Below, one piece after another: positions 31,887-39,141 of a stretch of 39,141 bases of DNA (the stretch's first letter is position 1; each line of letters opens with the position of its first letter). The translations under genes and the position numbers were made by a program. This DNA comes from CAYNYF01 sp964401385 (GTDB lineage Bacteria; Planctomycetota; Phycisphaerae; SM23-33). The notes under the pieces were generated by a model that searched no databases, was not told where the DNA came from, and saw nothing but the letters and a program-made list of their open reading frames with translations. The DNA lies in contig CAYNYF010000037.1 in NCBI GenBank assembly GCA_964401385.1, positions 1 to 39,141 on the forward strand, written 5' to 3'.

Positions 31887-31942
31887 GGCCCGCCTGCCTT
31901 CCGCCCGCCTGCCTTCCGGAGGTGGGCAGGGAGGTGGGCAGG
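31887..31942. repeat. 56-bp element, copy 1
   Basis: Begins GGCCCGCCTGCCTTCC and ends GAGGTGGGCAGG; identical to copy 2 at 32125-32180. Internally CCTGCCTTCCGG...GGTGGGCAGG can fold as a hairpin, with each arm itself a near-duplicate, so it resembles a mobile palindromic (REP/MITE-like) intergenic element. Confidence 0.75.
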
Positions 31943-31989
31943 GAGAGTGTGACCAGGCGAGGATACGTCTGCGCGGCCGGGGGAACAGA

Positions 31990-32090
31990 CCACGAATTAC
32001 ACCAATTACGGCGAATTTCACGAATGGCCTCGTTTTCTTAAGCGGTTCTGCTTAATTCGTGCAATTCGTGACAATTCGTGTCATTCGTGG
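31990..32090. repeat. ATTCGTG inverted-repeat element
   Basis: ATTCGTG occurs at 32055, 32064, 32074 and 32083, with ATTCGTT at 32095. The opposite orientation CACGAAT occurs at 31991 and 32019. The arms 31990-32025 and 32055-32090 match as reverse complements at about 29 of 36 positions, giving a long imperfect hairpin with a ~29-base loop. Confidence 0.75.
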
Positions 32091-32124
32091 ACTCATTCGT
32101 TGGGATGCGTACAGACCCCGGACA

Positions 32125-32180
32125 GGCCCGCCTGCCTTCCGCCCGCCTGCCTTCCGGAGGTGGGCAGGGAGGTGGGCAGG
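32125..32180. repeat. 56-bp element, copy 2
   Basis: Identical over 56 bases to copy 1 at 31887-31942, same orientation, 182 bases apart. Identity without shared flanks points to dispersal as a unit rather than segment duplication. Confidence 0.75.
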
Positions 32181-32312
32181 TCCACTGTTCAAACATTGTT
32201 GCGGTTCGCTTGGGTACTGGCTCCTGCCTCCCGGCTCCGGTAGCCGCATGACACGAAAAACCGAACGAGAACTTACACACAATTGGCTACACCAGTCTGC
32301 CGACCTCGATCT

Positions 32313-32341
32313 TTGACTTGGCGGGGCGAGAGTGTTCTAAT
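32313..32341 (+). promoter_or_regulatory. Promoter giving a possibly leaderless transcript
   Basis: TTGACT (32313-32318), 17 bases, TCTAAT (32336-32341). The ATG of the next gene lies seven bases after the -10 box, where transcription would start, and no ribosome binding site precedes it. Confidence 0.5.
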
Positions 32342-32347
32342 ATCCGC

Positions 32348-32917
32348 ATGCTCGGGCGCCCACTGCGGACAACTCGGATCGACGTGGGGTTGGCCCTCTC
32401 CTTCGGCGGCGTGGCCTACCTGGTTTGGGTGCTGGTGGTGGGCACGGCCCGTCACGTCGTCAATGAGATCGCCAGGTCGATTCACGTGGATAAGGTTCCT
32501 ATGGCGGAGCTGCCTGCCGGGGCGCGCTGGCTGTGGAACAGCTTCCTGCAGGCCGGGCTGGTGTTCGATGTGGTCGGGGTGGTCTGGCTGGCGCTTTCGC
32601 TGGCGCTGATCATGGGGGCGAGCCGGCAGCGTTGGAGCATCTCCTGGCCGTGGACGTGCGCCATCTGCCAGGCGATGGCGGCGACGCTGGTGGGAGTCTG
32701 GACGAGCCTCGCCGGTGCGTTTCCGCTGGGCGGCGGCACGGCCTCCGACGCGGCCGCGGCCTCATACCCGACCGCCGGCTGGACCTCGCTGTCGGTGTCG
32801 GTGGCGCTGGCCCTGGTGCTGTGGGTGTCGGTCCTGGTGTGGCTGCTGTACGAGCGGGCCCGGCTGCGGCGGGGGCCCAGCCTGCGCGACGGATTGCGGA
32901 CGCACGTGCCGGACTAG
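32348..32917 (+). CDS. Four-helix membrane protein of unknown function
   Basis: 189 aa from ATG 32348. Four hydrophobic stretches are clear: 'VGLALSFGGVAYLVWVLVV', 'AGLVFDVVGVVWLALSLALI', 'CAICQAMAATLVGVWTSLAGAF' and 'SLSVSVALALVLWVSVLVWLLY'. A periplasmic loop follows the first helix, and the C-terminus is Arg-rich and cytoplasmic by the positive-inside rule. I do not recognise a family. The gene is monocistronic: its neighbours are convergent downstream and repeats upstream. Confidence 0.7.
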   Translation: MLGRPLRTTRIDVGLALSFGGVAYLVWVLVVGTARHVVNEIARSIHVDKVPMAELPAGARWLWNSFLQAGLVFDVVGVVWLALSLALIMGASRQRWSISWPWTCAICQAMAATLVGVWTSLAGAFPLGGGTASDAAAASYPTAGWTSLSVSVALALVLWVSVLVWLLYERARLRRGPSLRDGLRTHVPD

Positions 32918-32937
32918 GTCCGTCCCGGGGGCTGAAG

Positions 32938-34599
32938 CTACCTGCTCCACCGGCGCGGGCCGACGAGGACGCCGGGGCGCTGATATTTCTCGAATGAGAT
33001 CGCCGGCCTGGCGGTGAGGACCTGCTCGATCCGGAACGCCCAGCGGATCAACAAGAACGCGCCCAGCGCGGCGGCCACGCCGGCGACGTTCCAGGCGACG
33101 TCGCGCCATTCGAACTGGCGGTTGGACAGGCCCCATTGGAGAGGCTCGGCGAGCACCGCCAGCCCCGCGGCCGGCACCGCCGCCGCCAGGGCCTGCCACC
33201 ACCGCCGGCAGCGCGCCTGCCACAGCAGCGCCGCCGTCAGGGCGAAGCCGGCCAGCAGATGCATCATTTCCTGGCCCGGCCCGGCGTGGGGGCTGAGCCC
33301 ATGCCCGCCCGCCCAATGCCGCTGCAAGCCCAGCAGCATTATTGCCCCGACGAACACAAACGCCACGCCCCGGCCGTGACATCGCGGGACGCGCTGCACC
33401 ATCATGTGTGGCAGCAGACCCCAGGCCAGCGCCGCGACGGCCGTCGCCGCCGGAACCGCCAGGCCGCCCTCGCTCAGCACGGCGCAGCCGCCCAGCGCCG
33501 CCACCGCCGCCCACAGGGCCGAACGCGCCTGGTCGCCCGGGCTGGCGTCGCGGCAGGCGCGCAGAGACCACACCAGCGCCGCCAGCATGCCCGCCGGCAC
33601 GAGGACCATCCCCACCCACCCGGTCGACATCGCCAGCATCCGCAGGCCGGCCACGTCCGCGTGGGCGGTGAACCCGTCCTGGACGTTGGCGCCGAAAAGG
33701 GTGGTCTGCCAGTTCAGTGCCGGCAGTGCCGACCGCAGCCGAATCACGGCCACGGCGCCGCCGGCGCTCAGGATCGCCCCGGCCGGCAGCAGCGTTCGGC
33801 GGTGGTGCTTCAGGAACGCCCCGGACAGCAGGAAGGACCCGCCGACGGCGACGGCCGCCACCGCGGCCGCGGGGATGCCGCTCTCGGAGACCATCAGCAG
33901 CGCCGCCAGCAGCGCCGCCGCGGCGATCCTCCCGACCGGCATTGCCTTTTCCCACCGCGCCGGAAGGTACGTCCCGGACGGCTCGTCCGGCCAGGCCGGC
34001 AGCAGGCACGGCGCCAGCAGTATGCCCACGCCCGTCAAGCCGCTCATCGCCACGGCCGGGGCGCCGGGAACCGTCGCGCCGGAATGTAATTGCAGCACGC
34101 ACCCGGCGGCCACCGTCGCTCCAAGGCCCGTCAAGAGCCATCGCAGCTCGCGGATCCGCGAGAAAGTGTCCTGGACCAGCAGCAGCATCAGTCCCAGGGT
34201 GATCAGCCGGATGAGCAGGCTGGTGTCGCCGTTGGCCAGCAGGTCGATCCGGCCGTTGCCCGCTCGCCCGCCGGCGACGAGGTGCCCCAGCAGGATGACG
34301 CCGGGGGCGGCCAGGAAGGGATACAGCACGTGCACGGGCACGTCCACCTCGTCCCGGGCGTTCCGCCACAGCACCCAAAGCGACCACAGGCCCATCGTCC
34401 AGAAGATCATGGCGATCCAGCCGTCCGCGCTCACCCGGGTCAGGCCGGCCGCCGCTACCGTGCCCAGCAACATCACGCCGATCAGCACGCCCGCGCCCAT
34501 CCCGCGCGCGACCAGGCTGTCCGCCGCCGAGCCGGCGGGGGCGGACGAGACGATCCGGCGGAACTCGCCGGCGGCCGAATTCGTAGTAGTAGACGTCAC
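32938..34599 (-). CDS. Polytopic membrane protein with C-terminal VanZ-like domain
   Basis: 553 aa, about 14 helices, start GTG at 34599 (no strong ribosome binding site; a later ATG is possible). The first ~400 residues resemble the helix-rich core of O-antigen ligase/polymerase-type proteins, with a long extracytoplasmic loop 'LNWQTTLFGANVQDGFTAHA'. The last ~110 residues ('MMHLLAGFALTAALLWQARC' through 'AEPLQWGLSNRQFEWRDVAWNVAGVAAALGAFLL') are a VanZ-like domain with the conserved H...E...Q...R-x-x-D-x-x-x-N-x-x-G pattern. The combination suggests a role in surface-glycan or cell-envelope biogenesis; the activity is unknown. Convergent with the preceding gene. Confidence 0.75.
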   Translation of the reverse strand: MTSTTTNSAAGEFRRIVSSAPAGSAADSLVARGMGAGVLIGVMLLGTVAAAGLTRVSADGWIAMIFWTMGLWSLWVLWRNARDEVDVPVHVLYPFLAAPGVILLGHLVAGGRAGNGRIDLLANGDTSLLIRLITLGLMLLLVQDTFSRIRELRWLLTGLGATVAAGCVLQLHSGATVPGAPAVAMSGLTGVGILLAPCLLPAWPDEPSGTYLPARWEKAMPVGRIAAAALLAALLMVSESGIPAAAVAAVAVGGSFLLSGAFLKHHRRTLLPAGAILSAGGAVAVIRLRSALPALNWQTTLFGANVQDGFTAHADVAGLRMLAMSTGWVGMVLVPAGMLAALVWSLRACRDASPGDQARSALWAAVAALGGCAVLSEGGLAVPAATAVAALAWGLLPHMMVQRVPRCHGRGVAFVFVGAIMLLGLQRHWAGGHGLSPHAGPGQEMMHLLAGFALTAALLWQARCRRWWQALAAAVPAAGLAVLAEPLQWGLSNRQFEWRDVAWNVAGVAAALGAFLLIRWAFRIEQVLTARPAISFEKYQRPGVLVGPRRWSR

Positions 34600-34662
34600 C
34601 GTATTCAGTTAGCCTTACGTTCGGGCGTCAGTATTCATCGGCGATTCGGAGAGCCCAATGAA

Positions 34663-36345
34663 ATGAGAAGGCGTTGGTCCTCGTCTCTGTTCCTGGCAGC
34701 GGCCCTGCTGGCGGCGGAGGCCGCGACGGCCTTCGCGCTGGTTCCCCAGGAAGTCGTGGTCGTGACCAACGCCAAAGCCGCCGGCTCGGTGGCCCTGGGC
34801 GAGTATTACTGCCTCTCCCGCAACATCCTGAAAGACCGCATGCTCGTCCTGCGCGCGCCCGCCGGCCCCCTGGTCAGTCGCGCCGAGTACGAGAAGACCA
34901 TACGCAAGCCCATCCGCGAGTTCCTCGCCGCCAACAACCTGGAAGACAAGATCAAGTGCCTGGCGCTGATGTGGGGCGTGCCGGTGCGCGTGCTCGGGTC
35001 GGAAATGACGCCCGAGCAGAAGAAGCTGCTCGGCGCGTACAAGGTGGCGAAGGAGCGGCTGCACGTGCGCATTGGCCTGAACTTGAAGCTCGCCGGTACC
35101 ATCGGCAAGGCCTTCCCGCGGTCGCGGACGGCGGCGCTCCGCCCGGTGGGGGCGCTGTTCGCTCGCGGCGCCGCCCCGAAGCCGCCAAAGGGGCGCAAGT
35201 TCGAGGCCTTCGCCGGCGAGCTGCGGGCGCTGATCCGGCGCAGGCAGGCGGCGGCCGGGAAGATCGAGGATCGGACCCGGCGCAACATTGCCCTTCGCCA
35301 GTGCGCGTCCCTGCGGCTGGACACGTTCGGGGCGGAGAAACTCATGGCGGCCCTGCCGCCGGGGGACGTTCCCGGGGTGCCGGAGAAGGACCACATCCGG
35401 CGGGAGATGCAATCGCTGCGGGCCGAGCGCGACCGCCTCATGGCAGCCGACGAGACCCCCGAAACCGCCCGGCGGAGGGTCGAGGCCATCCTGAAGCTCG
35501 ACGGCGTCGTCGGCGCGTACAGCTACTGCCAGCAGCGGATGAAGGACATCGACACCGCGTGGGAGGACGCCTCGGTCGACAGCGAGCTGGCGCTGCTGTG
35601 GGAGGACGACGCGCCGCCCCGGGGCTTTCGCCCGAACCCGATGCACTGGCGGCTGTCGGTCGCCAAGACCCGGCCGGCGAACCTGCCGAAGAAAATCATC
35701 ATGACCGCCCGGATCGACGGGCCGACCGCGCGCGACGCGCTGCGGATCATCAAGGATTCTCTCGCCACCGAGAAGACGGGCATCCAGGGCAAGTTCTACA
35801 TCGACGCCGGGGGCAAATACCCCCAATACGACGCCAACCTCACGGGCTTGGCCAAGGTGGTGGAGAAGTTGACCAAGATTCCGGTCGTGCTGGATGAGAG
35901 CAAGGAGCTGTTCGCCCGCGGCCGCTGCCCCGACGCCGGCCTGTACGTCGGCTGGTACAGCCTGCAGAAGTACGTGCCCGCGTTCACGTGGAGCCGCGGG
36001 GCGGTGGGCTGGCACGTAGCCAGCCTGGAGGCGATGCACCTGCGGTCGCCGTCGTCGGACGAATGGTGCGTCAAGATGATCCAGAACGGCGTGACGGCGA
36101 CGATCGGCGCCGTCAACGAGCCGTTCCTCATGCATTTTCCCCGCCCGCAGGAGTTTTTCTCGCTGCTGCTGACCGGGCGGTTCACCCTGGCCGAGTGCTA
36201 CTGGCGGACCGTGCCCACGGTCAGTTGGAGGCTTACCCTCATCGGCGATCCCCTGTATAATCCCTTCAAGCTGCACCGGCAGTTGTCGATTTACGCGCTG
36301 CCGCCGGCGCTGACGGGGCGGCCAACCGAGGCGGGAAGCAAATGA
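34663..36345 (+). CDS. Secreted TIGR03790-like protein
   Basis: 560 aa from ATG 34663, with GGAGAG nine bases upstream and a clear signal peptide (MRRRWSSSLFLAAALLAAEA, cleavage near ATAFA). The region right after it, 'VVVTNAKAAGSVALGEYYCLSRNILKDRMLVLRAP' and 'ISxxEYEKTIRKPIREFL...IKCLALMWGVPVRV', matches TIGR03790 proteins of planctomycetes, acidobacteria and verrucomicrobia. A ~180-residue charged helical insertion (about 110-290) precedes the C-terminal half ('GLYVGWYSLQKYVPAFTWSRGAVGWHVASLEA', then 'TIGAVNEPFLMHFPRPQEFF' and 'TLIGDPLYNPF'), which has a caspase-hemoglobinase-like look in this family. Function is unknown. Its stop overlaps the kinase start (ATGA). Confidence 0.82.
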   Translation: MRRRWSSSLFLAAALLAAEAATAFALVPQEVVVVTNAKAAGSVALGEYYCLSRNILKDRMLVLRAPAGPLVSRAEYEKTIRKPIREFLAANNLEDKIKCLALMWGVPVRVLGSEMTPEQKKLLGAYKVAKERLHVRIGLNLKLAGTIGKAFPRSRTAALRPVGALFARGAAPKPPKGRKFEAFAGELRALIRRRQAAAGKIEDRTRRNIALRQCASLRLDTFGAEKLMAALPPGDVPGVPEKDHIRREMQSLRAERDRLMAADETPETARRRVEAILKLDGVVGAYSYCQQRMKDIDTAWEDASVDSELALLWEDDAPPRGFRPNPMHWRLSVAKTRPANLPKKIIMTARIDGPTARDALRIIKDSLATEKTGIQGKFYIDAGGKYPQYDANLTGLAKVVEKLTKIPVVLDESKELFARGRCPDAGLYVGWYSLQKYVPAFTWSRGAVGWHVASLEAMHLRSPSSDEWCVKMIQNGVTATIGAVNEPFLMHFPRPQEFFSLLLTGRFTLAECYWRTVPTVSWRLTLIGDPLYNPFKLHRQLSIYALPPALTGRPTEAGSK

Positions 36346-37418
36346 AGCCCGATCGAGACAGTGTGGAGCTGTTCGTTCCCGGGCGGGTGTGTCTGTTGGG
36401 CGAGCACGCCGACTGGGCGGGCCAGTTCGGCCTTCACCCCGGCTATTGCCTGGTGGTGGGAACCGATCAGGGCATACGGGCGACCGCCACGCCCGCCGAC
36501 GAGCTGATCGTGGACACCTGCGTTCCCACCCGCGAGGGCCGGCCCTCCCGCCGCCGACGCCGCCTGACCTGCCCCTGGGACGCCCAGCCCCTGCTGGCGG
36601 CCGCCACCGACGCCACGGAGTTCTTCCGCCATTGCGCCGGCGTCGCCCACGAGGTCCGCAAGCGCTTCTCCACCGGCGGCATCCAACTCGACATCAACGC
36701 CATGGACCTGCCGCTCAAGAAGGGCGTCTCCTCCTCCGCGGCCGTGTGCATCACCGTCGCCAAGGCCTTCGACTCCGTCTACGGGCTGAACCTCTTTCCC
36801 CACGAGCTGATGGACCTGGCCTACGTCGGCGAGCGCCTCACCGGCAGCCAGTGCGGGCGCATGGACCAAGCCTGCATCTTCGGCAAGACGCCGGTGCTGC
36901 TGAGCTTCACCGGCCCGGACGACGTTCGCATCGAGCCGCTGTTCCCCGAGGGCGGCATCGAGATGTTCATCGTGGACCTGGCCGGGCAGAAAGACACCGT
37001 CAAGATCCTCGCCGACCTCCAGGCGGCCTATCCCGCCAGCGCCGACCTCCAGGCCGCCCTCGGTCCGGACAACGAGCAATTCGTCCGCCGGTCGTGCCGG
37101 GCCGTGACCGCCGGAGACGCCGCCGAGCTGGGCGCGATCATGACGGCCGCACAGGCCAACTTCGACGCCAAGGTCGCCCCGCATTGCCCGGAGGAGCTTG
37201 CCAGCCCGCTGCTGCATCAGGTGCTGACCCTGGCGGGCATCGCCGCCCACGTCCACGGCGGCAAGGGCGTGGGCAGCCAGGGCGACGGCACGGCCCAGTT
37301 GGTTGCCGCCTCGGCCGCTGACCGCGACGCCGCCATGGAGAAGGTCCGCCAGGCCTTCCCCGCGATGCGCTGCTTCCCGCTGACCATCACTCCCGCCCGC
37401 CTGGCCGCGGAAGGCTGA
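36342..37418 (+). CDS. GHMP-family kinase (galactokinase-like)
   Basis: 358 aa; the ATG overlaps the preceding TGA. The N-terminal 'ELFVPGRVCLLGEHADWAG' is the galactokinase-type substrate motif, 'MDLPLKKGVSSSAAVCITVA' is the GHMP ATP-binding loop (P-x-x-x-G-x-S-S-S-A), and 'GGKGVGSQGDGTAQLVAAS' near the C-terminus is motif 3. It should phosphorylate a sugar or sugar-like substrate at the expense of ATP. Cys and His in 'GSQCGRMDQA' match the family's catalytic-Asp segment (MDQ). The galactokinase signature is not perfect, so galactose, fucose or another hexose are all possible. Coupling to an exported protein gene is unusual. Confidence 0.85.
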   Translation: MKPDRDSVELFVPGRVCLLGEHADWAGQFGLHPGYCLVVGTDQGIRATATPADELIVDTCVPTREGRPSRRRRRLTCPWDAQPLLAAATDATEFFRHCAGVAHEVRKRFSTGGIQLDINAMDLPLKKGVSSSAAVCITVAKAFDSVYGLNLFPHELMDLAYVGERLTGSQCGRMDQACIFGKTPVLLSFTGPDDVRIEPLFPEGGIEMFIVDLAGQKDTVKILADLQAAYPASADLQAALGPDNEQFVRRSCRAVTAGDAAELGAIMTAAQANFDAKVAPHCPEELASPLLHQVLTLAGIAAHVHGGKGVGSQGDGTAQLVAASAADRDAAMEKVRQAFPAMRCFPLTITPARLAAEG

Positions 37419-37482
37419 CTGGCCCGGGCGCCGCCGCGGGTCCGCCGCCGCACCCCTCGCTCCCGCCCGCCACAATTGGGCT

Positions 37483-37510
37483 TTGCGCCTGGGCACAATT
37501 CCGGTACAAT
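37483..37510 (+). promoter_or_regulatory. Candidate promoter of the beta-helix gene
   Basis: TTGCGC (37483-37488), 16 bases, TACAAT (37505-37510), followed by an AT-rich AATATT. The -10 box is good and the -35 box moderate. A second, weaker set (TTGTCA 37717-37722, TATTAG 37738-37743) lies nearer the gene. Confidence 0.4.
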
Positions 37511-37673
37511 AATATTGGAGGTTGGCGCGAATCGCGTATTGCCGTCCTGAAAAGCGAGGAACTTTGTCGGTCCCCCGGAGCCGCATACCGGGCATAAGGA
37601 TGTGCTCCCCCGCCGTCACAGACATTCGCTCCAGCTTGTGCCTGCTCGGTCTGGGATCCGTGGAACCAATGGC

Positions 37674-37714
37674 GGGTGCTGATGCGCTTCCGAGGCGGAC
37701 CGACGCATCAACCC
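37674..37714 (+). promoter_or_regulatory. Stem-loop in the leader
   Basis: TGATGCG (37680-37686) pairs with CGCATCA (37704-37710), and past a two-base bulge GGGT (37674-37677) pairs with ACCC (37711-37714). It lies 46 bases before the start codon and does not match a riboswitch class I recognise. Confidence 0.35.
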
Positions 37715-37759
37715 GGTTGTCAGAATAAGTATAAGTCTATTAGTGGCAGGGAAATCCAA

Positions 37760-39141
37760 ATGAGAAAGACAGTACGTAGCCGATCGTTCGTGGGCGTGCT
37801 CGCGGCAACTGCGGCCGTCCTGGCGGTGGCGGCCAACGCGCCGGCCACCGTCTGGAACGTCTCCACCCTGGGCGAGCTGAACACCGCCATGGGCAGCCTG
37901 TCCAACGGCGACGAGGTGCTCATCGCCCCCGGCACCTACAATCTCAATCATGGCTTTTACGTCACCACGCCCAACGTCACCATCCGCGGCCTGACCGGAG
38001 TCCACGACGACGTGGTCCTGTACGGCGGCGGCATGAACAACCAATACGGCATCTACGAGGGCATCCAGCTCGTCGGCGACAACCAGACCCTCATGGACTT
38101 CACCCTGGAGGGCTTCTACCATCACGCCATCCACTGGCAGCCCGGCACCGACAACTCGCTGGTCCGCAACGTCAAGACCCTCAACGTCGGCGAGCATCAC
38201 ATGAAGGGAGGCACCGGCACCCCCAACGCCATGATTGGCGGCATCGTCGAGAATTGCGTGCTGATGCAGACCGAGGTCAGGCTCAACGGACTGCCGAACC
38301 GGCCGGACAACTACATCGGCGGCCTGGACATACTGGGCGCGACCAACTGGCGAATCCGCGACAACCTCGCCATTGGCATCGAGGCCATCGACAGCGGCGA
38401 CGCAGCCATCTTCTGCTGGCAGCAAAACACCGGCCACATCATCGAACGCAACGTGCTCATCAGCAACAACAAGGGCATCGCCCTGGGCAATCCCATGGAC
38501 ACGGGCATGTGGCAGGTGACCGACACCATCGTCCGCAACAACTTCATCATCCGCGACCCCTCGGACGAAATCGGCATGGAGCTGTGCTACAACAAGGACA
38601 ACAAGATCTACAACAACACCATCTACAGCTCCAGCGCCGGCGGCAACTGGTTCCGCACCCTTCACATCCTGGATAACGTCGTCTATCCGACGACGAACGT
38701 GGACATCCAGAACAACATCATCCGCGGCGGCGTCCTGGACAACTCCACGGGCGACTGGAGCGCCGCGGCCGTGGCCGCCAAGGGCAACATCGTGGACACC
38801 GCCGGGACGGTGGTCCTGCCGGGATGGTTCGTGGATGCGGCCGCCGGCGACCTGCACCTGACGGCGCTTGCGACCGCCGCCATCGACCAGGCTCTGACGC
38901 TGCCGGAGGTGACCGACGACATCGACGGGCATTCGCGCCCGGTGGGCGACTTCCCCGACATGGGCGCCGACGAGTACGGCAGCAGCCCCGGCCCGCAGCC
39001 GCCGACGCCGCCGCCCACGCCGCCGCCGGCTGGCCGGCCCTACCTCGACTGGCAGTACAAGTACCTAGGCGACGGCGAGTACGGCATCACCTTCACCATC
39101 CGCGGCAACGACGGCGTGGCCAAGTCCTTCTTCGCCGACGC
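37760..39141 (+). CDS. Secreted right-handed beta-helix (pectate-lyase-like) protein, 3' end outside window
   Basis: The open frame from ATG 37760 (AGGGA seven bases upstream) runs 460 codons to the window edge without a stop. A signal peptide (MRKTVRSRSFVGVLAATAAV...NAPA) is followed by 'LGELNTAMGSLSNGDEVLIAPGTYNLN' and then successive beta-helix coils rich in Asn ladders ('VTIRGLTG', 'NSLVRNVKTLNV', 'NWRIRDNLAIG', 'HIIERNVLISNN', 'TIVRNNFIIRD', 'NKIYNNTIYSSS', 'VDIQNNIIRGG'), the parallel beta-helix/NosD architecture of polysaccharide lyases and related surface proteins. It ends the coil region with 'DIDGHSRPVGDFPDMGADEYG', the usual C-terminal motif of such proteins, then a Pro-rich linker (PQPPTPPPTPPP) and the start of a second domain. 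Probably binds or cleaves polysaccharide outside the cell. Confidence 0.9.
   Translation, partial: MRKTVRSRSFVGVLAATAAVLAVAANAPATVWNVSTLGELNTAMGSLSNGDEVLIAPGTYNLNHGFYVTTPNVTIRGLTGVHDDVVLYGGGMNNQYGIYEGIQLVGDNQTLMDFTLEGFYHHAIHWQPGTDNSLVRNVKTLNVGEHHMKGGTGTPNAMIGGIVENCVLMQTEVRLNGLPNRPDNYIGGLDILGATNWRIRDNLAIGIEAIDSGDAAIFCWQQNTGHIIERNVLISNNKGIALGNPMDTGMWQVTDTIVRNNFIIRDPSDEIGMELCYNKDNKIYNNTIYSSSAGGNWFRTLHILDNVVYPTTNVDIQNNIIRGGVLDNSTGDWSAAAVAAKGNIVDTAGTVVLPGWFVDAAAGDLHLTALATAAIDQALTLPEVTDDIDGHSRPVGDFPDMGADEYGSSPGPQPPTPPPTPPPAGRPYLDWQYKYLGDGEYGITFTIRGNDGVAKSFFAD

Larger units (their letters stand above)
31802..32347. other. Repeat-bearing intergenic region
   Basis: No gene. It contains divergent promoters at its two ends, two copies of a 56-bp element (31887-31942, 32125-32180) and between them an imperfect inverted repeat built from CACGAAT/ATTCGTG units (31990-32090). 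Frames that read Leu-Pro-Ala-His repeats here are products of the 56-bp element. Confidence 0.7.
37419..37759. other. Leader region of the beta-helix gene
   Basis: No gene supported. It holds a candidate promoter (37483-37510), an isolated GGAGG (37516-37520) not followed by a convincing frame, and a stem-loop (37674-37714), so the downstream gene may have a ~240-base leader. Confidence 0.4.

Noticed and set aside
31880..32190. Short frames reading Leu-Pro-Ala-His and Arg-Lys-Ala-Gly-Gly repeats
   Set aside because: They are translations of the 56-bp intergenic element, not genes.
34090..34662. Upstream extension of the TIGR03790-like frame by ~190 codons
   Set aside because: The extension lies antisense to the VanZ-like gene and is low-complexity; ATG 34663 has a ribosome binding site and begins a signal peptide.

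Overview
The window looks like chromosomal DNA of a GC-rich, probably anaerobic planctomycete, perhaps Phycisphaerae. This is inferred from gene content only: secreted proteins with Asp/Asn-rich 'DIDSDNN' segments, a TIGR03790-like secreted protein, Gfo/Idh/MocA and right-handed beta-helix proteins, and ATTCGTG-type intergenic repeats. No rRNA or other strong phylogenetic marker is present.

Layout. (1) 1-5228: three same-strand genes, visibly less GC-rich than the rest. They encode an alpha-helical protein (possibly cut by the window edge), a ~1000-residue secreted protein with a caspase/gingipain-like His-Gly and Asp-x-Cys pair near its C-terminus, and a membrane-anchored protein. (2) 5229-6328: gene-poor, with hairpins, a HEAT-repeat gene remnant and clustered CCGTCAA repeats. 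(3) 6329-11634: a compact integrated element with three small HTH proteins, a toprim primase, a P-loop helicase-like ATPase, a XRE repressor behind a near-consensus promoter with a built-in palindrome, and a tyrosine integrase. The integrase stop codon lies in the 3' end of a minus-strand tRNA-Gly(CCC), the likely attachment site. No cargo, relaxase or virion genes are visible, and I could not find the distal attachment repeat. (4) 11946-14352, minus strand: an NAD-dependent epimerase-like protein, a metallo-beta-lactamase hydrolase and a frameshifted unknown gene.

(5) 14788-29276 is the centrepiece: about 18 closely packed plus-strand genes for a membrane-bound group 4 [NiFe] hydrogenase. 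In order: a sulfhydrogenase beta/gamma-like Fe-S plus flavin NAD(P)-binding pair; a short molybdopterin-oxidoreductase-like protein lacking the usual catalytic segment; a HycB-like four-cluster ferredoxin; NuoH-, NuoB-, NuoC- and NuoD-like hydrogenase core subunits with all four Ni-ligand cysteines; a complete Mrp-type antiporter (MrpA split in two, then MrpB-G); a NuoI/HycF-like ferredoxin; and a HycI-like maturation protease. The likely role is coupling electrons from NAD(P)H and/or ferredoxin (possibly formate) to H2 turnover and Na+/H+ transport. Hyp cofactor-assembly genes are not in the window.

(6) 29296-31801, minus strand: a Gfo/Idh/MocA oxidoreductase and a phosphosugar mutase. (7) 31802-32347: intergenic repeats (a 56-bp element twice and an ATTCGTG inverted repeat). 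(8) 32348-39141: a four-helix membrane protein with a possibly leaderless promoter, a polytopic protein ending in a VanZ-like domain, a TIGR03790-like secreted protein translationally coupled to a GHMP/galactokinase-family kinase, and a secreted beta-helix protein that runs off the right edge.
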